Part shown: positions 34,238-42,702 of the stretch, one piece after another
How the letters are laid out: every line of letters starts with the position of its first letter
Numbering within the stretch: position 1 is the stretch's first letter
NCBI RefSeq assembly: GCF_007989825.1
Contig: NZ_BJUA01000012.1
Span: 41,150 to 105,149, forward strand
Reading direction: 5' to 3'
From: Cellulomonas persica
GTDB taxonomy: Bacteria > Actinomycetota > Actinomycetes > Actinomycetales > Cellulomonadaceae
DNA: 64,000 nt
Made by a program: the position numbers and the translations under genes
Notes under the pieces: model-generated
Database searches by the model: none
What the model was told of the DNA's origin: nothing
What the model saw: the letters and a program-made list of their open reading frames with translations, nothing else

Positions 34238-34264
34238 CGCCCCTCGCGGGCCGGCTGAGGGGCG
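34238..34264. terminator. Short hairpin between convergent genes
   Basis: CGCCCCTC (34238-34245) pairs with GAGGGGCG (34257-34264) across an 11-nt loop, between the C-S lyase and Nudix stops. Confidence 0.5.
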
Positions 34265-34271
34265 GGCGCGG

Positions 34272-34679
34272 TCAGGTCCCGTGCAGGGCCTCGACGATGC
34301 GGACGTCCGCGTCGAGCCACGGCACGTCCATCCAGTGCGCCTTGGGCAGCCACCGCAGCTCGTCGTGCTCGACCAGCGGCTCGGGCGTGCCGCTCGCGAG
34401 CTCGGCCCACCACAGGCGCATGACGTACTTCTCCGACAGGCGCCAGGCACCGTCGTCAGGGCCGACGACCTCGTCGCCCAGCGTGATCCGCACCCCCAGC
34501 TCCTCGCGGATCTCCCGGTGCAGCGCCTCGACGGGCGACTCGCCGTCGTCGACCTTGCCGCCGGGGAACTCCCACCGTCCGGCGAGGCTCGCGGGCCGCG
34601 CGCGGCGAGCGGCAAGCATCTCGTACGGGGCGTCGAGGTCGTCGACGATCGCAGCGGCCACGACGAGCACGGGTCCCAT
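34272..34679 (-). CDS. Nudix hydrolase, MutT-like
   Basis: A 135-residue Nudix enzyme. The Nudix box runs [23 protein letters not shown] (positions about 40-62) with all metal-binding Glu residues. The N-terminal [22 protein letters not shown] and WEFPGGK fit MutT/8-oxo-dGTP diphosphatase-type sanitising enzymes, though the substrate is not certain. CAGACT at 34687-34692 lies seven bases before the ATG, fitting leaderless expression. Confidence 0.88.
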   Translation of the reverse strand: MGPVLVVAAAIVDDLDAPYEMLAARRARPASLAGRWEFPGGKVDDGESPVEALHREIREELGVRITLGDEVVGPDDGAWRLSEKYVMRLWWAELASGTPEPLVEHDELRWLPKAHWMDVPWLDADVRIVEALHGT

Positions 34680-34710
34680 GCGGCGAAGTCTGCCAGCCCG
34701 GGCACGACGA

Positions 34711-34736
34711 CGGCCCGCCCTGGAGGGAGCGGGCCG
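34711..34736 (-). terminator. Hairpin downstream of the small LuxR-type gene
   Basis: CGGCCCGC (34711-34718) and GCGGGCCG (34729-34736) form an 8-bp perfect stem with a 10-nt loop, between the LuxR-type stop and the Nudix start on the same strand. Confidence 0.5.
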
Positions 34737-34820
34737 GTCGGGTGTGTCCGCCGGAGCGGAGACCGCCGTTCGTCGTGGAGCGGCGTGGGTGGAGCGGCGT
34801 GCAGCCGGGGGAGGGAGAGG

Positions 34821-35051
34821 TCAGCGGATGCCGTGCGCCTCCGCCCATGCGACGGCCTCGGCGCGGGTCGACACGCCGATCTTGCGATAGACGCTGCGCA
34901 CCTGCGACTTCACGGTGTTGCGCGTGACGAAGAGCTGGGTGGCGATCTCCTCGAGCGTGACGTCCTCGGCAAGCTCGGCGAGCACCACGCGCTCACGACG
35001 GGTGAGAGTCTCCGCGACCGTCACGGTCCCGGTGGTCTCCAGCATGCTCAT
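34821..35051 (-). CDS. Stand-alone LuxR-type HTH protein
   Basis: A 76-residue protein that is almost only a LuxR/FixJ helix-turn-helix: LTRRERVVLAELAEDVTLEEIATQLFVTRNTVKSQVRSVYRKIGVSTRAEAVAWA (positions about 16-70). The LTRRE start, TRNTVKSQ recognition helix and KIGVSTRAEAV end are canonical. No receiver, PAS or ATPase domain is present. Small GerE-like regulators of this kind work as DNA-binding dimers. A perfect GGAGGACAAG precedes ATG 35051. It follows the gcv operon on the same strand after a 287-bp gap with a hairpin, so it is likely transcribed separately. Confidence 0.88.
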   Translation of the reverse strand: MSMLETTGTVTVAETLTRRERVVLAELAEDVTLEEIATQLFVTRNTVKSQVRSVYRKIGVSTRAEAVAWAEAHGIR

Positions 35052-35211
35052 CTTGTCCTCCGATCGGCTGCACGGGCTCGGCCTTGCCGAGCATCCGCGG
35101 GTCATTCGTCGGATGAGAGCAGCCGGCGGCGCGTTCATGACGCCGTTTCGTCCGACTTCTTTCTCACCGTGATCGCACCCGCGGTTCGTCCCGCTTGTGC
35201 CCACAATGAAC

Positions 35212-35244
35212 GCGGGGTCGCCTGCCTGATACACCCGACCCCGC
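35212..35244 (-). terminator. Inverted repeat after gcvH
   Basis: GCGGGGTCG (35212-35220) and CGACCCCGC (35236-35244) are perfect 9-bp arms with a 15-nt loop, about 95 bp past the gcvH stop. The rest of the 35052-35338 gap is richer in A/T than its surroundings and should contain the promoter of the LuxR-type gene. Nothing else is recognised. Confidence 0.5.
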
Positions 35245-35338
35245 AACGGCCCCGGGCTTCACCCGATCGGACCATGTGGCGTCCTGACGGACGCGACCTC
35301 TCCCCGACGCGCCGGACGGTCCTCCCGCCCGGCGGTTC

Positions 35339-35710
35339 TCAGCCGGCCGCGTGGGCGGCGTACTCCTCGGCGGTGAGCAGCGGACCGACGTCGGTCACGT
35401 CGACCTTGAGCAGCCAGCCCGCGCCGAACGGGTCGCCGTTGACGACGGACGGGTCGTCCACGGCGGCCGTGTTGACCTCGACGACGGTGCCGGAGACGGG
35501 CGAGAACAGCTCGGAGACGGACTTGGTCGACTCGATCTCACCGATCACCGTGCCGGCGTCGACGGTCTCGCCGACCGCGGGGAGCTCGAGGTAGACGATG
35601 TCGCCGAGGGCCTCGGCTGCCACCGACGTGATGCCGACGGTCGCCGGGCTGCCGTCGGTGAGCCACTCGTGCTCGAGCGTGTACTTCAGGTCGGCGGGGA
35701 GGTCAGTCAT
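35339..35710 (-). CDS. gcvH: Glycine cleavage system H protein
   Basis: A 123-residue lipoyl carrier. The start PADLKYTLEHEWL, the SVAAEALGDIVYLELPAVG block and the lipoylation site ESTKSVSEL (Lys about 64) are canonical, followed by SGTVVEVN and the C-terminal WLLKV. It shuttles the aminomethyl group from GcvP to GcvT. GGAGCACCTCC precedes ATG 35710. It is the last gene of gcvP-gcvT-gcvH, 34 bp after gcvT. Confidence 0.97.
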   Translation of the reverse strand: MTDLPADLKYTLEHEWLTDGSPATVGITSVAAEALGDIVYLELPAVGETVDAGTVIGEIESTKSVSELFSPVSGTVVEVNTAAVDDPSVVNGDPFGAGWLLKVDVTDVGPLLTAEEYAAHAAG

Positions 35711-35744
35711 GGAGGTGCTCCGATCTCGTCGTCTAGGAGGAGGT

Positions 35745-36905
35745 CTACCGCTCGCGGCGGTAGAAGGGAAGTGGGACGACACGGACGGGCTCGTGCCGTC
35801 CGCGCACGTCGACGGCCAGGTCGGTGCCCTCGGCACTCACCTCGGGCGTCACGTACGCCATCGCGACGGGGTGGCCGAGCGTCGGTGACGGCGCACCCGA
35901 CGTCACGGTCCCGACGACCGCGCCCGAGCCGGTGACCACGGGATAGCCGTGCCGCGCGGCGCGGCGCGACAGACCCTGCAGCCCGACGAGCGTGCGCGCG
36001 GGGGCGGACGCGGCGCGCGCGGCGAGCGGCTCGCGACCGACGAACGGCAGCGGCGCACCCTCGGCGTCGACCTTGTCGAGCTTGACGACGCGGCCCAGGC
36101 CCGCGTCGTGCGGCGTCGTCGTGGTGTCGAGCTCGTTGCCGTACAGCGGCATGCCTGCCTCGAGGCGCAGCGAGTCACGCGCGGACAGGCCCGCGGGCAC
36201 GAGACCGAGAGGCGTCCCGGCGGCGAGGATCGCGCGCCACAGCGTGGGGGCCTGCTCGGCGGGCACGAACAGCTCGAACCCGTCCTCGCCCGTGTACCCC
36301 GTCCGGGCGACGAGGGCGTCGATCCCGACGACGCGCGCGGGCACCGAGGCGTAGTACTTCAGCGCGCGCACCGCGTCGGCCTCGCTCGCGTCGTCGACGA
36401 GCCCCACGACGATCTCCTCCGCCCGCGGACCCTGCACCGCGACCAGGGCGGTCTCGAACGAGCGGTCGGCGAGCGTCACGTCGTCACGCCCCGCGAACCG
36501 CTCCGCGAGCGCGGCACGCACGACGGCCACGTTGGAGGCGTTCGCGACGACGAGGTAGCGGGCGCCCGCGTCGTCGTCGGCCAGGCGGTACACGACCAGG
36601 TCGTCGAGCACGCCGCCGTCGGGGGCGCAGATCATCGTGTAGCGCGCGCGGCCCGGTGCGAGCGCCGTGAGGTTCCCGACGAGCGCGCGGTCGAGCGCGT
36701 CACCCGCGCCCGGCCCCGTGACCCACAGCTCCCCCATGTGCGACAGGTCGAACAGGCCGGCGGCGGTGCGCACCGCGGTGTGCTCCGCGACGTCCGAGCC
36801 GTACCGCAGGGGCATCTGCCACCCCGCGAAGTCGGTGAGGGCGGCGCCCAGCGCGACGTGCTCGTCGTGCAGGGGTGACCGACGCGTGGCCTCGTGCTCG
36901 CTCAT
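35745..36905 (-). CDS. gcvT: Glycine cleavage system T protein (aminomethyltransferase)
   Basis: A 386-residue THF-dependent aminomethyltransferase. It opens LHDEHVALGAALTDFAGWQMPLRYG (positions about 12-36), then LFDLSHMGEL with the folate-site Met/Gly, YTMICAPDGGVLDD, ARTGYTGEDGFELF and the C-terminal barrel GHPVAMAYV. It releases methylene-THF and ammonia from the lipoyl arm of GcvH. AGGAG lies before ATG 36905. It is the middle gene of the operon; the 55-bp gap to gcvP holds short GGTCGGGAC repeats but no terminator. Confidence 0.97.
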   Translation of the reverse strand: MSEHEATRRSPLHDEHVALGAALTDFAGWQMPLRYGSDVAEHTAVRTAAGLFDLSHMGELWVTGPGAGDALDRALVGNLTALAPGRARYTMICAPDGGVLDDLVVYRLADDDAGARYLVVANASNVAVVRAALAERFAGRDDVTLADRSFETALVAVQGPRAEEIVVGLVDDASEADAVRALKYYASVPARVVGIDALVARTGYTGEDGFELFVPAEQAPTLWRAILAAGTPLGLVPAGLSARDSLRLEAGMPLYGNELDTTTTPHDAGLGRVVKLDKVDAEGAPLPFVGREPLAARAASAPARTLVGLQGLSRRAARHGYPVVTGSGAVVGTVTSGAPSPTLGHPVAMAYVTPEVSAEGTDLAVDVRGRHEPVRVVPLPFYRRER

Positions 36906-36960
36906 GCGTGCTCCTGTGCTCTCGTCGTACGGATCGGGGGGGTCGGGACGGTCGGGACGG

Positions 36961-39918
36961 TCACTCGGCGAAGGACTCGACCGGCGGGCACGAGCAGACC
37001 AGGTTGCGGTCCCCGCGGGCCCCGTCGATCCGGCGCACCGGCGGCCAGTACTTGTCCCGGCGCAGGCTCGCCACCGGGTACGCGGCGCGCTCGCGGCTGT
37101 ACGCGTGCGTCCACTCGTCGGCGGTGACCGACGCGGCCGTGTGCGGCGCGTTGCGCAGCGGCGAGTCCTCGAGCGGCCACGTGCCCGCGGCGACCTCGTC
37201 GATCTCCGCGCGGATCGCGATCATCGCGTCGACGAACCGGTCGAGCTCGGCCAGGTCCTCGCTCTCGGTCGGCTCGACCATGAGCGTGCCGGGCACGGGG
37301 AACGCGAGCGTCGGAGCGTGGAACCCGTAGTCCTGCAGGCGCTTGGCGACGTCCTCGGCGGTGACGCCCGTGGCCTTGGTGAGCTCGCGCAGGTCGAGGA
37401 TGCACTCGTGCGCCACCAGCCCGTTCGGGCCCGTGTAGAGCACCGGGAAGTGCTCGCGCAGACGGGTCGCGAGGTAGTTCGCGGCGAGCACCGCGACCTC
37501 GGTCGCGCGGCGCAGACCGTCGGGGCCCATGAGCGCGACGTACGCCCACGAGATCGGCAGGATGCCCGCCGAGCCCCACCGCGCGGCGGACACGGGCGGC
37601 ACGTGCACCGCGGGGTCGGCCTCGGTGGACGGGCGCGTCGGGCTCGTCGTCGGGTCACCCGGCAGGTACGGCACGAGGTGGGAGGCCACCGCGACGGGAC
37701 CCACGCCCGGACCGCCGCCGCCGTGCGGGATGCAGAACGTCTTGTGCAGGTTGAGGTGGCTCACGTCGCCGCCGAGCTCGCCCGGGCGGGCCAGGCCGAC
37801 GAGCGCGTTGAGGTTCGCGCCGTCGATGTAGACCTGGCCGCCCGCGTCGTGCACCAGGCCGCACACCTCACGCACGTGCTCCTCGTAGACGCCGTGCGTC
37901 GAGGGGTACGTGATCATGATCGCGGCGACCTGCGGGCCGTGCTGCTCCAGCTTCGCGCGCAGGTCGTCGAGCTCGATCTCGCCGTCGGGGGCGGTCGCGA
38001 CGACGACGACGCGCAGACCCGCGAGCGCCGCGCTGGCCGCGTTGGTGCCGTGCGCGGAGGCCGGGATGAGGCACACGTCGCGCTGCGCCTGACCGCGCGC
38101 GTGGTGGTAGGCCTTGATCGCGAGCAGCCCCGCGAACTCCCCCTGCGAGCCGCCGTTGGGCTGCACCGACACGGCCGCGTACCCCGTGATCTCCGCGAGC
38201 CAGTCCTGCAGCTGCGTGACGAGCTCGTCGTACCCGGCGGTCTGGTCCGCGGGCGCGTACGGGTGCACGTCGGCGAACTGCGGCCAGGAGATGGGCTCCA
38301 TCTCCGCGGTCGCGTTGAGCTTCATGGTGCACGAGCCCAGCGGGATCATCGTGCGGTCCAGCGCGAGGTCCTGGTCGGACAGGCGGCGCAGGTAGCGCAG
38401 CATCGCCGTCTCGGAGCGGTACAGGTGGAAGACCGGGTGCGTGAGGTACTCGTCGGTGCGCGTCGCCCAGTCCGGCAGCGGAACGCTGGGGCGGTCCTGC
38501 GCGACGAAGCCGAGGTCGACGTCGCCGTCCTCCGACACCTCGAGCGTCGTGACGCCCGCGAGCGCGAACGCCGCGATCACCGGCGCGTAGTCCGCCGCCG
38601 TCGTCGTCTCGTCGCACGCGACCTGCACGTGGTCGTCGTCGGGCGCGAACAGGTTGACGCCCAGGCGCGCGGCGTGCGCGACGACCTCGCGCGCGTGACC
38701 CGGCACGCGGGTGCGGATCGTGTCGAAGAAGACGTCGTGCTCGACCTCGACGCCGTGCTCGGCGAGCAGCTCCGCGAGGCGGTGCGCGCGGGCGTGCACG
38801 CGGTCCGCGATCGCCCGCAGGCCGTCGGGGCCGTGGTACACCGCGTACATCGACGCGACGATCGCGAGCAGCGCCTGCGCGGTGCAGATGTTGCTCGTCG
38901 CCTTCTCACGGCGGATGTGCTGCTCACGCGTCTGCAGCGCGAGCCGGTACGCGGGCGCGCCGTCCGCGTCGATGCTCACCCCGACCAGCCGGCCGGGCAG
39001 CATCCGCTCGAGGCCGGTGCGGACCGCCATGAATGCCGCATGCGGGCCGCCGCCGAACAGCGGGACACCGAACCGCTGCGCCGAGCCGACCGCGACGTCC
39101 GCGCCGAGCGTCCCCGCCGACGTCAGCAGCGTGAGCGCCAGCAGGTCGGCCGCGACCGTCACCAGGCCGCCGCGCTCCTTCGTCGCCGCGACCACGTCGC
39201 GCAGGTCCCGCACCTGCCCGGACGCGGCCACCTGCTGCACGACGAGCCCGATCAGGTCGCCCTCGACGTCCGGCAGCCCGTGGGACAGGTCCGCCACCAC
39301 CACGGGCAGCCCGATCGCCTGCGCGCGCCCGACCGTCACCGCGAGCGACTGGTCGAAGAGCTGGTCGTCGAGCACGACCGTGCCGGGCTTGCCGCGGTGC
39401 ACGCGCCACATCAGCGCGACCGCCTCGGCCACCGCGGTCGCCTCGTCGAGCAGGCTGGCGTTCGCGATCGCCAGGCCGGTGAGGTCCTCGACCATCGTCT
39501 GGAAGTTGAGCAGCGCCTCGAGCCGGCCCTGGCTGATCTCCGGCTGGTACGGCGTGTACGCCGTGTACCAGGCGGGCGACTCCAGCACGTTGCGGCGGAT
39601 CACCGGCGGCGTGATCGTGCCCGCGTAGCCCTGGCCGATCATCGGGCGCAGCACCTGGTTCTTGTCCGCGATCGCGCGCAGCGCCGCCTGCACCTCGTGC
39701 TCGTCGCGCGCGTCCGGCAGGTCCAGCGGGCGGCCGCTGCGGATGGACTCCGGCACCGCGGCGTCGATCAGCGCGTCGAGGTCGTCGTACCCGACCGCGG
39801 CGAGCATGCGCGCGACGTCGTCGCCGCGGGGGCCGACGTGCCGGTCGACGAACTGCTCCGCGGCGGGCGCGTGCGTGGGGGTCCGGGGGGTGCCCACGGG
39901 GGGCGGGGCGATCGACAC
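36961..39918 (-). CDS. gcvP: Glycine dehydrogenase (decarboxylating), P protein
   Basis: A 985-residue single-chain P protein (alpha and beta halves fused). The N-half contains [21 protein letters not shown] and [20 protein letters not shown]. The C-half holds the PLP lysine in [16 protein letters not shown] (Lys about 725) and [13 protein letters not shown]. It decarboxylates glycine and loads GcvH. GTG 39918 with GGAG eight bases upstream is the start. The tandem glycine riboswitch ends about 50 bp before it. A dihydrolipoamide dehydrogenase is not in the window. Confidence 0.97.
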   Translation of the reverse strand: MSIAPPPVGTPRTPTHAPAAEQFVDRHVGPRGDDVARMLAAVGYDDLDALIDAAVPESIRSGRPLDLPDARDEHEVQAALRAIADKNQVLRPMIGQGYAGTITPPVIRRNVLESPAWYTAYTPYQPEISQGRLEALLNFQTMVEDLTGLAIANASLLDEATAVAEAVALMWRVHRGKPGTVVLDDQLFDQSLAVTVGRAQAIGLPVVVADLSHGLPDVEGDLIGLVVQQVAASGQVRDLRDVVAATKERGGLVTVAADLLALTLLTSAGTLGADVAVGSAQRFGVPLFGGGPHAAFMAVRTGLERMLPGRLVGVSIDADGAPAYRLALQTREQHIRREKATSNICTAQALLAIVASMYAVYHGPDGLRAIADRVHARAHRLAELLAEHGVEVEHDVFFDTIRTRVPGHAREVVAHAARLGVNLFAPDDDHVQVACDETTTAADYAPVIAAFALAGVTTLEVSEDGDVDLGFVAQDRPSVPLPDWATRTDEYLTHPVFHLYRSETAMLRYLRRLSDQDLALDRTMIPLGSCTMKLNATAEMEPISWPQFADVHPYAPADQTAGYDELVTQLQDWLAEITGYAAVSVQPNGGSQGEFAGLLAIKAYHHARGQAQRDVCLIPASAHGTNAASAALAGLRVVVVATAPDGEIELDDLRAKLEQHGPQVAAIMITYPSTHGVYEEHVREVCGLVHDAGGQVYIDGANLNALVGLARPGELGGDVSHLNLHKTFCIPHGGGGPGVGPVAVASHLVPYLPGDPTTSPTRPSTEADPAVHVPPVSAARWGSAGILPISWAYVALMGPDGLRRATEVAVLAANYLATRLREHFPVLYTGPNGLVAHECILDLRELTKATGVTAEDVAKRLQDYGFHAPTLAFPVPGTLMVEPTESEDLAELDRFVDAMIAIRAEIDEVAAGTWPLEDSPLRNAPHTAASVTADEWTHAYSRERAAYPVASLRRDKYWPPVRRIDGARGDRNLVCSCPPVESFAE

Positions 39919-39970
39919 GGGCTGCTCCGGGGGTCGTCCGGCCGGGGCCGGGACGGGTGGTGGGCTCCCC

Positions 39971-40190
39971 GCTCTGTCATCCGTCGCTAGGCGCGACGAC
40001 CTGAGAGTTTTGCCGGTCCGCCATGGCTGGGGGTCCAGCCCGGGGCGCGCCGACTTGCACCGTCGGTGGGCCGTCCCGTGCGGGGCGGCCGCTTTCCAGA
40101 GTTGCCTCGCCGTGGCGGTACAGGGGCCTGAGAGATTCCCGGGGAGGGTTGCTCCTTCGGCGCCCGCCTGTGCGGGACTCTCCCGCCTCG
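39971..40190 (-). ncRNA. Tandem glycine riboswitch
   Basis: Read on the minus strand, two glycine aptamers follow each other. The first (about 40190-40090) has GCGGGAGAGTCCCGC, GCGCCGAAGGAGCAACC, GGGAATCTCTCAGGCCCC and CAACTCTGGAAAG. The second (about 40085-39971) has CACCGACGGTGCAAG, GGCAAAACTCTCAGG and GACAGAGCGGGGAG. The repeated CTCTCAGG and CCGA-GG-GCAA cores are diagnostic. Glycine binding normally switches gcv operons on. A TAGCCT box (40252-40257) is a possible -10 element about 60 bp upstream. Confidence 0.92.
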
Positions 40191-40468
40191 GTTCGAGCAG
40201 CGTGTTCAGTTGTCGCCGTCACGACCGGGACCGGCCGACGACGCTGGTGCCAGGCTACCCGCTCGTCGTCGCGTGCAGCGGTCCGTCCACGGATGCGTCA
40301 CGGGCGCGGCACCGCTACCCCGCCCCGGCTGCGGCCGGCGCAGCCGGTCCTCTCGGGTGCCGGGCCCGTCCCGGGCCGCACGACGCGCGTCGGGTTTCCA
40401 CGGCCGACGGGACGTTTCCACGGCGAGACGGCGGGCGCCCCGTGCGCGCGCGTGGTTAGCCTGGCCGG

Positions 40469-40948
40469 GTGAGCGAACCCCGTGCGGTCGTCGTGGTGGT
40501 CTCCGACCGCTGCGCCGCCGGGACGCGCGAGGACCGGTCGGGGCCTGCGGCGGTCGAGCTGCTGCGGTCGGCCGGTTACGCCGTGCCGTCGCCGGTCGTC
40601 GTCCCTGACGGCGCGTCCTCGGTCCGCGACGCGGTGACGTCCGCGATCGCCGGCGGGGCGCGCGTCGTCGTGACGTCCGGCGGCACGGGCGTCTCCCCGC
40701 GCGACGAGACGCCCGAGGGCACGCGGCCCCTGCTCGCCAAGGAGCTGCCCGGGATCCCCGAGCTGCTGCGCCGCTCGTCGGACGTCCCGACCGCGACCCT
40801 GAGCCGCGGGCTCGCGGGCGTGACCGCCGAGGGCGTGGTCGTCGTGAACCTGCCCGGGTCCACCGGCGGCGTCCGCGAAGGGCTCGTCGTCCTGCTGCCG
40901 CTGCTGCCCCACCTGCTGAGCCAGGTCCAGGGTGGTGATCACGCGTGA
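40469..40948 (+). CDS. Molybdopterin adenylyltransferase-like MogA/MoaB protein
   Basis: A 159-residue MPT-binding-domain protein that adenylates molybdopterin before metal insertion. It has VVVVSDRCAAGTREDRSGP, then TSGGTGVSPRDETPEGTRPLL (positions about 70-90) with the Asp/Glu of the active site, and ATLSRGLAGVTAEGVVVVNLPGSTGGVREGL. TAGCCT (40455-40460) ends eight bases before GTG 40469, so the transcript is probably leaderless and begins the mogA-moaE-moaA operon. Its stop overlaps the moaE start. Confidence 0.92.
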   Translation: MSEPRAVVVVVSDRCAAGTREDRSGPAAVELLRSAGYAVPSPVVVPDGASSVRDAVTSAIAGGARVVVTSGGTGVSPRDETPEGTRPLLAKELPGIPELLRRSSDVPTATLSRGLAGVTAEGVVVVNLPGSTGGVREGLVVLLPLLPHLLSQVQGGDHA

Positions 40949-41358
40949 TCGCGACCGTCACGGACCAGCCGCTTGACCTGCTGTTTCACGTGGAACATGT
41001 GTCCAGCTCGCGTGCGGGGGCCGTCGCGACGTTCGTCGGGCTGGTCCGCGACCACGACCCGTCGGTCGTCGGCGAGGTCGTCGGACTCGAGTACAGCGCC
41101 CACCCGGACGCCGCGACGACGCTCGAGCGGATCGCCGCGGACGTCGCCTCGGACGACGACGTGCTCGACGTGGCCGTGAGCCACCGGGTCGGTCACGTGC
41201 GGGTGGGCGAGGCCGCGATCGTCGCGGCCGTGTCCGGTGCGCACCGGGCCGAGGCGTTCGACGCGTGCCGTCGGCTCGTCGAGACGGTCAAGGCCGAGCT
41301 GCCGGTCTGGAAGCGCGAGCTGCTCGCGGACGGCACGCACCACTGGGTGGGACTGTGA
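40945..41358 (+). CDS. moaE: Molybdopterin synthase catalytic subunit MoaE
   Basis: A 137-residue MoaE. It shows the AGAVATFVGLVRDHD loop, GLEYSAHPDAATTLERIA, VSHRVGHVRVGEAAIVAAVSGAHRAEAFDACRRLVETVKAELPVWKRE with the active Lys residues in KAELPVWKRE, and HHWVGL at the end. With thiocarboxylated MoaD it converts cPMP to molybdopterin. GTG 40945 overlaps the mogA stop and its own stop overlaps moaA's GTG (GTGA), so three genes are coupled. MoaD is on the opposite strand about 1.1 kb away. Confidence 0.95.
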   Translation: MIATVTDQPLDLLFHVEHVSSSRAGAVATFVGLVRDHDPSVVGEVVGLEYSAHPDAATTLERIAADVASDDDVLDVAVSHRVGHVRVGEAAIVAAVSGAHRAEAFDACRRLVETVKAELPVWKRELLADGTHHWVGL

Positions 41359-42431
41359 CGACGAACCTGCCCAGCGGTACCCCCGGCACGCGCGATGCCG
41401 ACGCCGCTCCGGCGATCCCGCGCGGCACGCTGGTCGACCGGTTCGGGCGCGCGCACCACGACCTGCGCATCTCGCTGACCGACCGCTGCTCGCTGCGCTG
41501 CACCTACTGCATGCCGGCCGAGGGCGTCCCGTGGCTCGCGCGCTCGACCATGCTCAGCACCGCCGAGATCGTCCACGTCGCCCGCGTGGGCGTCGACCTC
41601 GGCATCCGCGAGATCCGGCTCACCGGCGGGGAGCCGCTGCTGCGCGTCGACGTCGTCGACGTCGTGCGTCGGCTCACCGCCCTCACCACGCCCGACGGCG
41701 CGCCCGTCGAGGTGTCGCTGACCACCAACGCGCTGCGGCTGCCCGCGCTCGCCGCTCCCCTGCGCGACGCCGGGCTCACGCGCGTCAACATCAGCCTCGA
41801 CACGCTCGACCGTGCGCGCTTCACCGAGCTGACCCGCCGCGACAAGCTCGTCGAGACCCTCGCCGGCATCGCCGCCGCCGACGCCGCCGGACTGCACCCC
41901 GTGAAGATCAACGCCGTCGCGATGCGCGGGGTCAACGACGACGAGGTGGTCGCCCTGACCCGGTTCGCCGTCGAGCGCGGGTACCAGATGCGGTTCATCG
42001 AGCAGATGCCGCTCGACGGCGGGCACACGTGGGACCGCACCGAGATGGTCACGCAGGCCGAGATCCTCGAGCGGCTGCGCGGGGCGTTCCGGCTGACCGA
42101 GGTCCCCGGGCGCGGCGCCGCGCCCGCCGAGCTGTGGCACGTCGACGGCGGACCGGCGACCGTGGGCGTCATCGCGTCGGTGTCCGCGCCGTTCTGCGGG
42201 GCGTGCGACCGGCTGCGGCTCACCGCCGACGGGCAGCTGCGCGCGTGCCTGTTCTCGCAGACCGAGGTGGACACGCGCGAGGTCCTGCGGTCCGAGGCGT
42301 CCGCGGACCTGGTCGACGAGGGCCTGGCGGCCGCGTACCGGCAGTGCCTGGCCGGCAAGAAGGCCGGTCACGACATCGACGACCCCACGTTCCTGCAGCC
42401 CCGCCGCCCCATGAGCGCGATCGGCGGCTGA
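41355..42431 (+). CDS. moaA: GTP 3',8-cyclase MoaA (radical SAM)
   Basis: A 358-residue radical SAM enzyme making cPMP's precursor from GTP. The first cluster motif is CSLRCTYC (CxxxCxxC, about residues 47-54), with RLTGGEPLLR, the NISLDTLD strand and MRFIEQMPLD. The second cluster is CGACDRLRLTADGQLRACLF (about 275-294). The C-terminal end is GG, which MoaA needs for activity. GTG 41355 overlaps the moaE stop. It is convergent with moaD, 37 bp apart. Confidence 0.97.
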   Translation: MTTNLPSGTPGTRDADAAPAIPRGTLVDRFGRAHHDLRISLTDRCSLRCTYCMPAEGVPWLARSTMLSTAEIVHVARVGVDLGIREIRLTGGEPLLRVDVVDVVRRLTALTTPDGAPVEVSLTTNALRLPALAAPLRDAGLTRVNISLDTLDRARFTELTRRDKLVETLAGIAAADAAGLHPVKINAVAMRGVNDDEVVALTRFAVERGYQMRFIEQMPLDGGHTWDRTEMVTQAEILERLRGAFRLTEVPGRGAAPAELWHVDGGPATVGVIASVSAPFCGACDRLRLTADGQLRACLFSQTEVDTREVLRSEASADLVDEGLAAAYRQCLAGKKAGHDIDDPTFLQPRRPMSAIGG

Positions 42432-42468
42432 CGCGACACGGGCGTCGCACGCGTCGTACCTGCGGCGG

Positions 42469-42702
42469 TCAGCCGCCCGCGAAGGGCGGCAGGACGTCGA
42501 GCGTCGCGCCCGCGGGCACGTCGTCGGAGGCCCCCACGCGGCGGCCGTCCGCCAGCAGCGCGCAGCGGCCCAGGATCGGCTCGAGCGCCGGGTGCCGGGT
42601 CAGCAACGCGGCGCGGACGGCGTCGCCGCTGCCCGCCGGGACCTGCTCGTCGTCGCGGCCCGCGGCCTCCGCGGCGGCGGCGAAGTAGCGCACCGTGATC
42701 AC
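42469..42702 (-). CDS. moaD: Molybdopterin synthase sulfur carrier MoaD/ThiS-like
   Basis: A 77-residue ubiquitin-fold carrier ending in the required GG (PPFAGG). It starts VITVRYFAAAAEAAG and ends DVLPPFAGG, the form typical of MoaD. MoeZ adenylates and thiolates this terminus. GAGGAGCGCGC precedes GTG 42702, which overlaps the stop of the mobA-DUF6457 gene as GTGA. Confidence 0.93.
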   Translation of the reverse strand: MITVRYFAAAAEAAGRDDEQVPAGSGDAVRAALLTRHPALEPILGRCALLADGRRVGASDDVPAGATLDVLPPFAGG

